64,000 nucleotides of DNA from Enterobacter sp. 10-1 (lineage in GTDB: Bacteria > Pseudomonadota > Gammaproteobacteria > Enterobacterales > Enterobacteriaceae): assembly GCA_002270295.1 (NCBI GenBank), contig NISF01000001.1:620001-684000 (forward strand), read 5' to 3'. Within the stretch, counting starts at the first letter, position 1. Each line of letters opens with the position of its first letter. Positions 46,605 through 54,335 of the stretch are shown in pieces. Position numbers and translations under genes: made by a program. The notes under the pieces are model-generated. The model did no database searches. It was not told the DNA's origin and was given only the letters and a program-made list of their open reading frames with translations.

Positions 46605-47678
46605 ATGGATAAAAAGCTGAGAATTGCCGAAATCGCGGCCCGCACGGGGATGTCGGCGAGTACCGTTTCCCGGGTGCTGGCGGGCAAAGCGAACACCAGC
46701 GAAAAGGCGCGCCAGCGGGTCCTGCAGTGCGCCCGCGAAATGGGGGTGATGGAGGGGCTCGCCGCCGGACGCATGCTGCTGAACAGCCTGGTGGTTTTCG
46801 CCCCTTCCCGGGCGTTTGATGAGCGCTCCGATATCTATTACTACCGCGTGATTCAGAGCATTAATAATGCGCTGGCGCCGCATGAGGTCCGCCTGCGAAC
46901 CTGCGCGCTGGAAGAGAACGACAGCGATGCCAACCTGTTTTTGGCCCGCATGAACGAGGCGGAGACCGAGGCGGCCATTCTGCTGGGCATTGACGATCCG
47001 CATATTCACGATCTGGCCGCCGATTTCGCCAAACCCTGCGTGCTGATCAACTGCCGGGATGAGGGCATGCGCCTGACGTCGATCGCCCCGGATCACCGGC
47101 TGATTGGCCAGTTTGCCGCGCGCTATCTGTTTGAGATGGGGCATCGGGCGGTCATGAACGTGATGTGTCTGCGGCGCTACACCATGGAGCTGCGGCTGGT
47201 GGGCATCAAGGAGGCCTGGCGGGCGCGTAACCTACGTTTCCTCGACGGGCGAGATCTGATCGGCGTGGCGAACTTCAGCGCCAGGGAGACGGAGGAGCAG
47301 GTAGGAGAGTGGCTCAATGCTCAGGCGGGTAAGCCGCTGCCGACGGCCTTCCTGGTTGGCGGAGATTATATGGTGGTGGGGACCGTGAACGCCTTGCAAA
47401 AGCGCGGCCTGCGGGTTCCTCAGGACATCTCGGTCATGAGCATCGACGGGTTTAACCTCGCGGCTATCCAGGATGTGCCGCTTACCGCCGTCCACGTCCC
47501 GCGCGATGAGCTCGGCACTGAGGCGGTGCAGCTCCTGCAGCAGCGGCTGATCCGTCCCCACGCCCCGCGCGGTTCGCTGCTGCTAAACGGGACGCTGGTG
47601 GTTCGGGATTCGGTACGGCGGATACGGCCCGGCAGCCGCCGCACCGCCGTTGAGCAACAGGGGCTGTACGACGATTAA
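46605..47678 (+). CDS. LacI/GalR-family transcriptional regulator
   Basis: A 357-residue repressor: N-terminal helix-turn-helix (residues 3-25, MSASTVSRVLAGKANTSEKA region) with the hinge reached by about residue 55, then a periplasmic-binding-like ligand domain (NCRDEG, GHRAVMNV, SVMSIDGF motifs). The start at 46605 (MDKKLRIAEI) places the HTH at the usual distance; the ATG at 46587 lacks a ribosome site. It is divergent from the MFS-GH31 operon and convergent with ybiU, sharing its stop region. It may also control ybiU, ybiV and ybiY-ybiW (see findings). Confidence 0.93.
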   Translation: MDKKLRIAEIAARTGMSASTVSRVLAGKANTSEKARQRVLQCAREMGVMEGLAAGRMLLNSLVVFAPSRAFDERSDIYYYRVIQSINNALAPHEVRLRTCALEENDSDANLFLARMNEAETEAAILLGIDDPHIHDLAADFAKPCVLINCRDEGMRLTSIAPDHRLIGQFAARYLFEMGHRAVMNVMCLRRYTMELRLVGIKEAWRARNLRFLDGRDLIGVANFSARETEEQVGEWLNAQAGKPLPTAFLVGGDYMVVGTVNALQKRGLRVPQDISVMSIDGFNLAAIQDVPLTAVHVPRDELGTEAVQLLQQRLIRPHAPRGSLLLNGTLVVRDSVRRIRPGSRRTAVEQQGLYDD

Positions 47679-48940
47679 ACGTCGATACCCAGCGCGCGTT
47701 TGCCGTGAACGTTGAGATCGTCGAGGGTAAAGCGCGCCTGCCAGTCGGTTTCGTAGTCTTCGCGCGGGAAATCGCCCGGCGATGCGCCTTTCTCTAGCGC
47801 GATTTTAACCTTGTGCGCGTAGGCGAGATTCTTCTCGCACAGCGGGGCGGCGGGGATATACATCACGTTGCCCCAGCCCTGCTGGTTTTCGACCGGCGCC
47901 ACCGAGTGGATCACGTCGCAGTGCCACCACACCGAATCGCCGGCGCTGATGGCCGGGATCGCGCTTAGCGCTTTGATCAGCAGCGGGTGCCATTTCTCGG
48001 AAATCGGCAACACTTTACCCGGCGCCACGCCGCACAGCTCATCGTCAGGGACGTCGTCGAGCAGCGGACGCAGCAGAACGTAGGCCATCGCCTCCGGAAT
48101 CGGCACCACGTGCAGCAGGCCCTGATCCGGGATCATATCGGAGAGCGCCGTCCAGCCCTGGAAGGTGCGGAATACCGAGCATTTGGTGGTGTTGTCGACG
48201 GTGTACTCTTCCACTTCGGTCCGGTGCGCCGCATCCCACGGGTCGTAAGCGTCAATATTGCCGTTAAAGACGTTGGCGAATACCTGCTGATAGGCGGGCA
48301 GCAGCCAGCGCTCGAGGGCGCCTGAATCGGTGTGCGCCCCCAGCCCCTTCGAGGTGGTGCCCGGCGGGCGGCGGCGGATGCGGTCAGGATAGATAACGCT
48401 GACGTCCGGGTCGAACCACTGCTTGCCGTCATGGCTGAAGGTCCACAGGCGGTTAAGGAACGACTGCACCGCGGCCATCTCGTCGCTCTGCCGCGCCTGC
48501 ATCTGCGCCTGCGACCAGTAAATCGGGTAAATCTCCGGACGCGAGGCGTCGAGCGAGCCGAAGAAGGTATCGCCGGGGCCTTTGTAAACGTCGTCGAAGC
48601 GGTTGAGATCGAGGTATTCCAGCATCGAGTTATCCCACGCCAGCGCCCGCTCGCGTGAGAAGTGACCTTTGATCACCGCGCAGCCGCGGCGTCTGATGGC
48701 CTCGCGCTGGGCATCGCTCACTTTGCCCTGCGCAATATCGCTGAACGGGATAATCGGCCAGACCTCTTCCCCGCGCGCCTTGATGGCGTCAATTTCGTCC
48801 AGACGTGCGCTAATCCGCGCCGTCAGCCGATCGAACACGGCCTGCACATCGCCAATTTGCGCGCGCAGATCCTGTTTTATTTGTCGAATCGCCGCTTTGT
48901 GGTCGGCGGGGAGCGTTTCGCTGGTATGGATAACCGTCAT
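47675..48940 (-). CDS. ybiU: DUF1479 protein YbiU, Fe(II)/2-oxoglutarate dioxygenase-like
   Basis: A 421-residue cytoplasmic protein, same length as E. coli YbiU. The C-terminal half carries a probable iron triad: HTD in GLGAHTDSGALERW (about residue 215) and His in HCDVIHSVAPV (about 345), as in 2-oxoglutarate dioxygenases of the DUF1479 group. No reaction is known. Its stop codon shares TTAA with the convergent lacI-type gene. The shared dyad lies 16 bases before its ATG. Confidence 0.93.
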   Translation of the reverse strand: MTVIHTSETLPADHKAAIRQIKQDLRAQIGDVQAVFDRLTARISARLDEIDAIKARGEEVWPIIPFSDIAQGKVSDAQREAIRRRGCAVIKGHFSRERALAWDNSMLEYLDLNRFDDVYKGPGDTFFGSLDASRPEIYPIYWSQAQMQARQSDEMAAVQSFLNRLWTFSHDGKQWFDPDVSVIYPDRIRRRPPGTTSKGLGAHTDSGALERWLLPAYQQVFANVFNGNIDAYDPWDAAHRTEVEEYTVDNTTKCSVFRTFQGWTALSDMIPDQGLLHVVPIPEAMAYVLLRPLLDDVPDDELCGVAPGKVLPISEKWHPLLIKALSAIPAISAGDSVWWHCDVIHSVAPVENQQGWGNVMYIPAAPLCEKNLAYAHKVKIALEKGASPGDFPREDYETDWQARFTLDDLNVHGKRALGIDV

Positions 48941-48955
48941 GATAGCCTCACTTTG

Positions 48956-48969
48956 CTTTCATTCGAAAG
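48956..48969 (-). promoter_or_regulatory. Shared dyad CTTTC-N4-GAAAG, ybiU copy
   Basis: CTTTCATTCGAAAG (CTTTCGAATGAAAG on the minus strand) starts 16 bases upstream of the ybiU ATG, just after a TTTAATAC stretch that can serve as -10. It would cover the transcription start. Upstream (48981-49020) is an AT-rich run with repeated TTAAGTTAA units. Confidence 0.65.
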
Positions 48970-49080
48970 TATTAAATCTTACAAACGTTAATTTAAGTTA
49001 AATTTAAGTTAATGCAAGTTTAAAAATTGGATGAGGTGCACAAAATGGAAAAAACCGGGGCAGGAGGCCCCGGCGGCAGG

Positions 49081-49896
49081 CTATTCGTTGAAGGGGGCGG
49101 CGTGGTCCACAACGGCCTGAATCACATTCAGCGCGCCGTGGTGGTTATTGTCATCGGTCGCAAAGCGGGAGATGGCCTTGATGCTATCGGCGGCGTTGCC
49201 CATAGCGAAAGAGTACTTCACCAGCTTCAGCATTTCGGCGTCGTTGCCGCTGTCGCCAATCGCCACGCACTCCTGCGGCGAGATGTGCCAGCGTTTCAGC
49301 AGGCGGCTGATACCGTTAGCTTTATGCAGGCCGGGGATAATTAAATCGACGAAGCCAAAGCCGCTGGTCACCGGCTTCATGATGCCGTCCAGCGAGACGT
49401 GCAGCTTATCAATAAGCTGCGGGATATCGCTGTCCGGCAGGTTAAGCGAGAACTTAAACAGCGTGTCGTCGATATCATGGTAACTGGCGATGCGCTGCAG
49501 ACGATGATAGTGCTTTGACATCAGCGCGACGAAGCTGTCGGGCGCGCGGTCGCTGACGTAGGCGCTTTCAAGGCCGCAGGCGACGAAGTTGAGCTGCGGG
49601 TCTTTGAGCAGCTCGCCGATCACAATCTGCGACTCATGGCGGGTCAGCTCGCCGTGAAACAGCTGCCGGCCGTGCTCGTACACCAGCGCGCCATTCTCGG
49701 CGACGAAGGAGATCTGCTCGCGAATTTCCGGGAAAAAGGAGATCAGCTGGTAGTACTGATTGCCGCTGGCGACAACGAATTCAATACCCTGCTTATTGAG
49801 CTGCGCGAACTGCGCAAGAAAACGCGAGCGGTCATACTGCTTGGCGTCATTGAGAAAAGTTCCGTCCATATCAGTGACGATAACTTTAATGGTCAT
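49081..49896 (-). CDS. ybiV: HAD-superfamily sugar phosphatase YbiV
   Basis: A 271-residue Cof-type (class IIB) HAD phosphatase. Motif I is DMDGTFLND with Asp9 and Asp11, motif II VASGNQ, motif [13 protein letters not shown] (about residue 212). In E. coli YbiV dephosphorylates sugar phosphates including ribose-5-phosphate and fructose-1-phosphate. It lies between ybiU and ybiW on the same strand with its own promoter region, which carries a CRP-like box and the shared dyad. Confidence 0.95.
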   Translation of the reverse strand: MTIKVIVTDMDGTFLNDAKQYDRSRFLAQFAQLNKQGIEFVVASGNQYYQLISFFPEIREQISFVAENGALVYEHGRQLFHGELTRHESQIVIGELLKDPQLNFVACGLESAYVSDRAPDSFVALMSKHYHRLQRIASYHDIDDTLFKFSLNLPDSDIPQLIDKLHVSLDGIMKPVTSGFGFVDLIIPGLHKANGISRLLKRWHISPQECVAIGDSGNDAEMLKLVKYSFAMGNAADSIKAISRFATDDNNHHGALNVIQAVVDHAAPFNE

Positions 49897-49942
49897 ACCT
49901 ATGCTCCTGGCTTAACTGCGACCAGTAACATTCTAATTACAA

Positions 49943-49958
49943 TGTGACCCAAAGCACA
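49943..49958 (-). promoter_or_regulatory. CRP-like site before ybiV
   Basis: TGTGACCCAAAGCACA matches TGTGA-N6-TCACA in nine of ten conserved positions, with AT-rich flanks as in strong CRP sites. Its centre is about 54 bases upstream of the ybiV ATG and 20 bases from the centre of the shared dyad. Confidence 0.65.
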
Positions 49959-49963
49959 AATTT

Positions 49964-49977
49964 ATTTCGAATGAAAG
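49964..49977 (-). promoter_or_regulatory. Shared dyad CTTTC-N4-GAAAG, ybiV copy
   Basis: ATTTCGAATGAAAG matches the ybiY copy CTTTCGAATGAAAG at 13 of 14 bases. It lies 68 bases before the ybiV ATG, directly upstream of the CRP-like site. Confidence 0.6.
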
Positions 49978-50038
49978 GCTACCCGCCGTCTTTGCGGCTT
50001 CCTGCCGCGCAAAATCCAAAACCGGCGAGGAGCGGGTA

Positions 50039-50066
50039 GCCCGGCCAGGCGTAGCGCCAGCCGGGT
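50039..50066. repeat. REP-like inverted repeat after pflF
   Basis: GCCCGGCCAGGCG-TAGC-GCCAGCCGGGT forms a stem with CCCGGC (50040-50045) and GCCGGG (50060-50065). It sits 23 bases after the pflF stop on the minus strand. The sequence resembles enterobacterial REP units, and a related unit lies at 62195-62223. Confidence 0.65.
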
Positions 50067-50088
50067 GTTGTGTGATGCGGGGTCCGCT

Positions 50089-52521
50089 CTACAGCGTATG
50101 CTCGGTACGGGCGATAATATCGTCCTGGGCATCCGGCGACAGGGCGGTAAAGAACGCCGAGTAGCCGGCGACGCGAACCACTAAATCACGATACTGGTCA
50201 GGGTGTTTCTTCGCGTCCAGCAGCGTTTCGCGCGAGACGATGTTGTACTGGATATGCCAGCCTTTGTGCACCTCGAAGAAGGTGCGCAGCAGCACCATCA
50301 GCTTCTGCTTATCGGACTCGTTCTCCAGCGTCGCCGGGTTGAGCTTCTGATTCAGCAGCACGCCGCCGAGAATCGCCCCGGTGGGGAGCTTACCGACCGA
50401 GCTAATCACCGCGGTTGGCCCGAGGTGGTCGGTGCCGGAAGCCGGGCTTGCCCCTTCGGCCAGCGGAGAGTGGGCTTTGCGTCCATCCGGGGTAGCCATC
50501 GTCTGGGCGCCAAACGGCACGTTGGCGGAAATAGACGAGGTCCCGGCGTAGTAGTTCCCGCCAATCGGGCCGCGGCCGTAGCGCGGGTTATGGTAATGCT
50601 TCAGCTCGTCGATATAGGTTTGATAGGCGCGGGCCAGCAGGGCGTCGACGCTGTCCTCATCGTTGCCGTACTTCGGTGCGCCGTTGATTAAGCGCTGGCG
50701 CAGCTGCTCGTGGGTCAGCCCTTCGAAGTCCTCCGCGAGGGCTGTCGCCAGCTGCTGCTGGCCGATGGCGCCCTGCTCAAAGACCAGCTTTTTCACCGCC
50801 ACCAGGCTATTACCGAGGTTGGCGATCCCGACCTGCAGACCGGAAACCCAGTCATACTTCGCGCCGCCCTGTTTGATGCTTTTCGCCCGCTCGATGCAGT
50901 CATCCACCAGCGCGGAGCAGAGAATATCGTGTACGTTCTCTTCCAGCATGGTATCGACGACGTACTCAATTTCGATCGACTTACGCGTGTAGTAGCGGAT
51001 CTGGGTATCCCAGTCGGCCAGCACCTGCTCGAAGCTGCCGAAGTTGCCTTTCGATAGCGCGTGCTCCTGCGGCAGAAACACCTGGCCGCTGGTGGCGTCG
51101 CGGCCGCCTTCCAGCGCGGCCAGCATCACGCGGGCGAAGTTGATAAAGCTCATCCCGGTGCAGCGATAGCCCCATTTGCCGCCCACGGCGGTTTCGATAC
51201 AGCCAATCGCCGCGTAGTCGTAGGCATCCTGAGGCTCAATCCCGAGCTTGATGAACTCTGGAATAACGATCTCATCGTTATTGAACGCCGGCATGCCGAA
51301 GCCGCAGCGAATGACCTGCACGCAGGCATCGAGGAAGTCGTTGCTCATCCCGGCGTGGTAGCGCACGCTGAGGTTGGGCTGAGTCGAGCGCAGACGCCCG
51401 CAGGATTCGAGGATCGCGTACGAGAGCGGGTTCACCGCATCCTGCGGCTGGCCGTCGCGCAGGTTCTGGCCGCCGATGGTGACGTTCTGATACAGCGGGC
51501 TGCCCGCGGATGCTTTGGAGTGCGAGCCGGAGCGGATCTTGTTCACTTCCAGCAGCTTCAGCCAGCAGCTGTGCAGCAGCTCGATGGCATGCTCGCGGTC
51601 CAGCGACTGCTGGAGCTCGACGTCGCGACGGTAGTAAGGATACAGGTACTGATCCATACGGCCGAAGGAGACCGAATGGCCGTTGGATTCAATCTGCAGG
51701 ATCAGCTGAATGAAGTAGCACAGCTGCAGCGCCTGCCAGAAGGTTTTCGGCGGCTCGTGGGCAACGATCTCGCAGCCTTCGGCGATAGTCAGCAGCTCGT
51801 CGCGGCGGGAGGCGCGGGTTTCTTCCGCCGCCATGCTGCGCGCCAGTTCGGCAAAGCGCGTGCTGTGATTGCTGACCGCCTCCAGCACGATATCAATGGC
51901 CTTAAGGAACTGCTCGCCGTGCAGATCCTCCAGCACGGTCAGGTTAATACGCGAGCGGCGTTCGGCGACCTTAGCGCGCATGCCGTCGAGGCCTTTTTCC
52001 AGCAGCAGCGGATAGTTCACCGCGAGGTGAGCATCGCCGGAAGTCATGTTGCCTTCCGCTTTAATAATTCCGGCGGCGAGCAGCGCTTTTTGTTCATCGG
52101 TGAACATCCCGTAGCAGCGATCCTGCACGGTCTGACCGCGCCACCACGGGCAGATTTCATGCAGGATGCGCTTGTTCTCTTCGCTGACCGCGAAACCGGC
52201 GCCGGGACGATCGGCGAGATCGTCAATCTCCTTCTCAATCCAGCTGACGGTGTATTCCGGGAAAATTGGCGCCGCGCGCACTTCGCTGGCCTGGTTGCCG
52301 ACGATCAGCTCGTCGTGTTTGATCCAGATGGTGCGTTCTGCCAGATGGTGGGCCAGCGCCAGCGCGCGGCGTACCGGGATCGGCTTATCCAGGTGCTGCT
52401 GATAAGCGGCGGTATAGTGCCGCGCCCGTTCGGTGCAGACCGGCGGCTTAACGATATGTACCAGCGCGGTTTTATGCGCCTGAATGCGGGGGCTTAGCGT
52501 ATCCAGTTTCAGAGTGGTCAT
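50089..52521 (-). CDS. pflF: Glycyl-radical enzyme YbiW (PflF)
   Basis: An 810-residue glycyl-radical enzyme. The active-site Cys is about residue 441 (AIGCIETAVGG) and the radical Gly is residue 786 in RVAGYS, 25 residues from the C-terminus. The GCIE rather than pyruvate-formate-lyase Cys-Cys motif places it with dehydratases. I recall recent work reporting that E. coli YbiW opens the ring of 1,5-anhydroglucitol-6-phosphate to 1-deoxyfructose-6-phosphate. Its activase lies four bases upstream. Two start ATGs (52524, 52521) are possible; 52521 gives the E. coli length. Confidence 0.95.
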   Translation of the reverse strand: MTTLKLDTLSPRIQAHKTALVHIVKPPVCTERARHYTAAYQQHLDKPIPVRRALALAHHLAERTIWIKHDELIVGNQASEVRAAPIFPEYTVSWIEKEIDDLADRPGAGFAVSEENKRILHEICPWWRGQTVQDRCYGMFTDEQKALLAAGIIKAEGNMTSGDAHLAVNYPLLLEKGLDGMRAKVAERRSRINLTVLEDLHGEQFLKAIDIVLEAVSNHSTRFAELARSMAAEETRASRRDELLTIAEGCEIVAHEPPKTFWQALQLCYFIQLILQIESNGHSVSFGRMDQYLYPYYRRDVELQQSLDREHAIELLHSCWLKLLEVNKIRSGSHSKASAGSPLYQNVTIGGQNLRDGQPQDAVNPLSYAILESCGRLRSTQPNLSVRYHAGMSNDFLDACVQVIRCGFGMPAFNNDEIVIPEFIKLGIEPQDAYDYAAIGCIETAVGGKWGYRCTGMSFINFARVMLAALEGGRDATSGQVFLPQEHALSKGNFGSFEQVLADWDTQIRYYTRKSIEIEYVVDTMLEENVHDILCSALVDDCIERAKSIKQGGAKYDWVSGLQVGIANLGNSLVAVKKLVFEQGAIGQQQLATALAEDFEGLTHEQLRQRLINGAPKYGNDEDSVDALLARAYQTYIDELKHYHNPRYGRGPIGGNYYAGTSSISANVPFGAQTMATPDGRKAHSPLAEGASPASGTDHLGPTAVISSVGKLPTGAILGGVLLNQKLNPATLENESDKQKLMVLLRTFFEVHKGWHIQYNIVSRETLLDAKKHPDQYRDLVVRVAGYSAFFTALSPDAQDDIIARTEHTL

Positions 52522-52525
52522 CATT

Positions 52526-53425
52526 TTATCCTCGTAGAGTAGCCGTTAAACCTTTGCTCTGAGCGTAGGTCTGCGCGAAGGCGAGCAGCTCGGGGGCAGC
52601 AAGGGGTTTGTCCGGAGCGGTATAGGGCTGACTGAGTAACTGATATTTGTTCATTCCCAGCGTGTGGTACGGCAGGAAGTGGATCTCGCCAACCTGCAGA
52701 CGGTCGGCGGCAAAGTCGGTAATCGCGGCAATCGTCGCCTCATCGGCGTTGAAGCCCTGAATCAGCGGGACGCGGATGATGATTTTCTTCCCCGCCTGCG
52801 CCACGCGCTGCAGGTTATCGAGCACCCGGCCGGCGCTGCCGTCGGTCCACTCTTTGAAAATGGCTTCGTTGACGTGCTTGAGGTCGGCGAGGAACAGGTC
52901 AACATAGGGCAGCGAGGGCTCAACGTATTTCCACGGCACGTGCAGGCAGGTTTCGACCGCGGTATGAATCCCCGCCGCGCGGCTGGCCTGCAGCAGCTGC
53001 CGCGCCAGCTCGGGATTCATAAACGGCTCGCCGCCGGAAAGGGTCACGCCGCCGCCGCTGCGATCGTAAAAAGGCTTATCGCGCAGCACCGTGGCCATAA
53101 TCTGCGCCACCTCTTTTTCTTCGCCGCATACGCTGAGGGCGGTTGTCGGGCAGCAGTCGCGCAGCCGCTCATAGCCTTCGGCGGTGAGCTTCTGGCGGTG
53201 GATAATCAGGCCGTCGAGTTTACGGGTTATCACATCCGGCGCGGCCTGCTGGCACAGATCGCAGCCCGCAAGGCACAGGCGGGCGTCGTACAGCACATCC
53301 GCCGTGCGGGAGCGGCTTTCCGGGTTTTGACACCAGCGGCAGCCCAGCGAGCAGCCTTTAAGGAATACGACGGTGCGGATCCCAGGGCCGTCATGGGTTG
53401 AGTAGCGCTGAATGTTGAAAATCAT
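52526..53425 (-). CDS. pflE: Glycyl-radical enzyme activase YbiY (PflE)
   Basis: A 299-residue radical SAM enzyme. The SAM cluster cysteines are Cys25, Cys29 and Cys32 (GCSLGCRWC); a Cys-rich insert (CLAGCDLC, and [10 protein letters not shown]) between about residues 51 and 97 can hold a second cluster. It abstracts hydrogen from Gly786 of PflF. It is the first gene of a two-gene operon with an FNR box and a repressor-like dyad upstream. E. coli has fsaA directly upstream of this pair; here it is absent. Confidence 0.95.
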   Translation of the reverse strand: MIFNIQRYSTHDGPGIRTVVFLKGCSLGCRWCQNPESRSRTADVLYDARLCLAGCDLCQQAAPDVITRKLDGLIIHRQKLTAEGYERLRDCCPTTALSVCGEEKEVAQIMATVLRDKPFYDRSGGGVTLSGGEPFMNPELARQLLQASRAAGIHTAVETCLHVPWKYVEPSLPYVDLFLADLKHVNEAIFKEWTDGSAGRVLDNLQRVAQAGKKIIIRVPLIQGFNADEATIAAITDFAADRLQVGEIHFLPYHTLGMNKYQLLSQPYTAPDKPLAAPELLAFAQTYAQSKGLTATLRG

Positions 53426-53462
53426 GAAGGCCCCCCTTTTTTTGCATATGAAGATTAAATGA

Positions 53463-53476
53463 CTTTCGAATGAAAG
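53463..53476 (-). promoter_or_regulatory. Shared dyad CTTTC-N4-GAAAG, pflE copy
   Basis: CTTTCGAATGAAAG, flanked by A and T to give a 16-base dyad, is the best copy of the motif. It lies between the FNR box and a probable -10 (TTTAAT, 53459-53454 on the minus strand), so its centre is near -22 of the predicted start at about 53447. A protein bound there would block RNA polymerase. Confidence 0.75.
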
Positions 53477-53481
53477 TTGTA

Positions 53482-53495
53482 TTGATGCAAATCAA
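53482..53495 (-). promoter_or_regulatory. FNR box before pflE
   Basis: TTGATGCAAATCAA is a perfect match to TTGAT-N4-ATCAA. With the -10 TTTAAT at 53459-53454 and a start near 53447, its centre is at about -41.5, the standard position for FNR activation under anaerobic conditions. Confidence 0.9.
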
Positions 53496-53579
53496 CAAGC
53501 GGGGCGGGCCGCTGCGGCGAAGAGGGGAAAGTCGCGGTCGATCACAAATTTTCCGGCGACGGCCGCCGCCGGAGAAGGG

Positions 53580-54335
53580 CTAGCGGCTGGCGCAAACCTC
53601 GCACTGCGGGTCGCGCATTAGCTTCATTTCGCGGAACTGACAGGTCATGGCGTCGTACATGACCAGCTTGCCCGCGGCAGGCGTGCCGTACTGAGTTAAG
53701 ACTTTAATGGCCTCCATCGCCTGTAGGGAGCCAATGACGCCGACCAGCGGCGCCATCACGCCGGCCTCAACGCAGGTGAGGGCATTCTCGCCGAACAGCC
53801 GGCTCAGGCAGCGATAGCAGGGCTCGTTATCCTGATACATAAAGACGCTGATTTGCCCCTCCATGCGAATCGCGGCGCCGGAGACCAGCGGCGTTTGATG
53901 CTGAAAACAGCCCGCGTTGAGCTGATTGCGTATCGCCACGTTATCGGTACAGTCGAGCACCAGATCGTGGGCGGCGATCTGCGCCGCCAGCGCCTGCTGG
54001 TCCAGCAGCGCATTCAGCGGGGTGAGCCGTACGTGGGGGTTGATCCGCGCCAGCGAATCGCGGGCTGAGTCCACCTTCGGCAGACCGATAGCGGCATCGC
54101 TGTGCAGCGTCTGGCGCTGTAGATTGGAGAGCGAGACGCTATCGAAATCGAGCAGGGTAAGCTCGCCGACGCCGGCCGCCGCCAGATACTGGGCGGCAGC
54201 GCAGCCCAGGCCACCGAGGCCGACCACCAGCACCCGGGCGCCTTTCAGCCGCTCCTGACCGTCAAAATCGAAATTGCGCAGGATTATCTGCCGGTTGTAG
54301 CGCAGCATCTCCTCATCGCTCAGCTCGACGTCCAT
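53580..54335 (-). CDS. moeB: Molybdopterin-synthase adenylyltransferase MoeB
   Basis: A 251-residue E1-like enzyme that adenylates the C-terminus of MoaD. Nucleotide-binding motif VGLGGLGCAA (about residue 38), the GAAIRMEGQ loop, and two CxxC pairs for zinc (PCYRC and CEVC, about residues 173 and 245) are visible. The ATG at 54335 shares its A with the moeA stop codon (TGATG), giving a 1-base overlap; a GTG one codon upstream is possible. Confidence 0.96.
   Translation of the reverse strand: MDVELSDEEMLRYNRQIILRNFDFDGQERLKGARVLVVGLGGLGCAAAQYLAAAGVGELTLLDFDSVSLSNLQRQTLHSDAAIGLPKVDSARDSLARINPHVRLTPLNALLDQQALAAQIAAHDLVLDCTDNVAIRNQLNAGCFQHQTPLVSGAAIRMEGQISVFMYQDNEPCYRCLSRLFGENALTCVEAGVMAPLVGVIGSLQAMEAIKVLTQYGTPAAGKLVMYDAMTCQFREMKLMRDPQCEVCASR

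Noticed and set aside
51061-52497. A 478-codon plus-strand frame opposite pflF
   Set aside because: It is the shadow of the glycyl-radical enzyme gene; no ribosome site or domain, and the composition is typical of the reverse strand.
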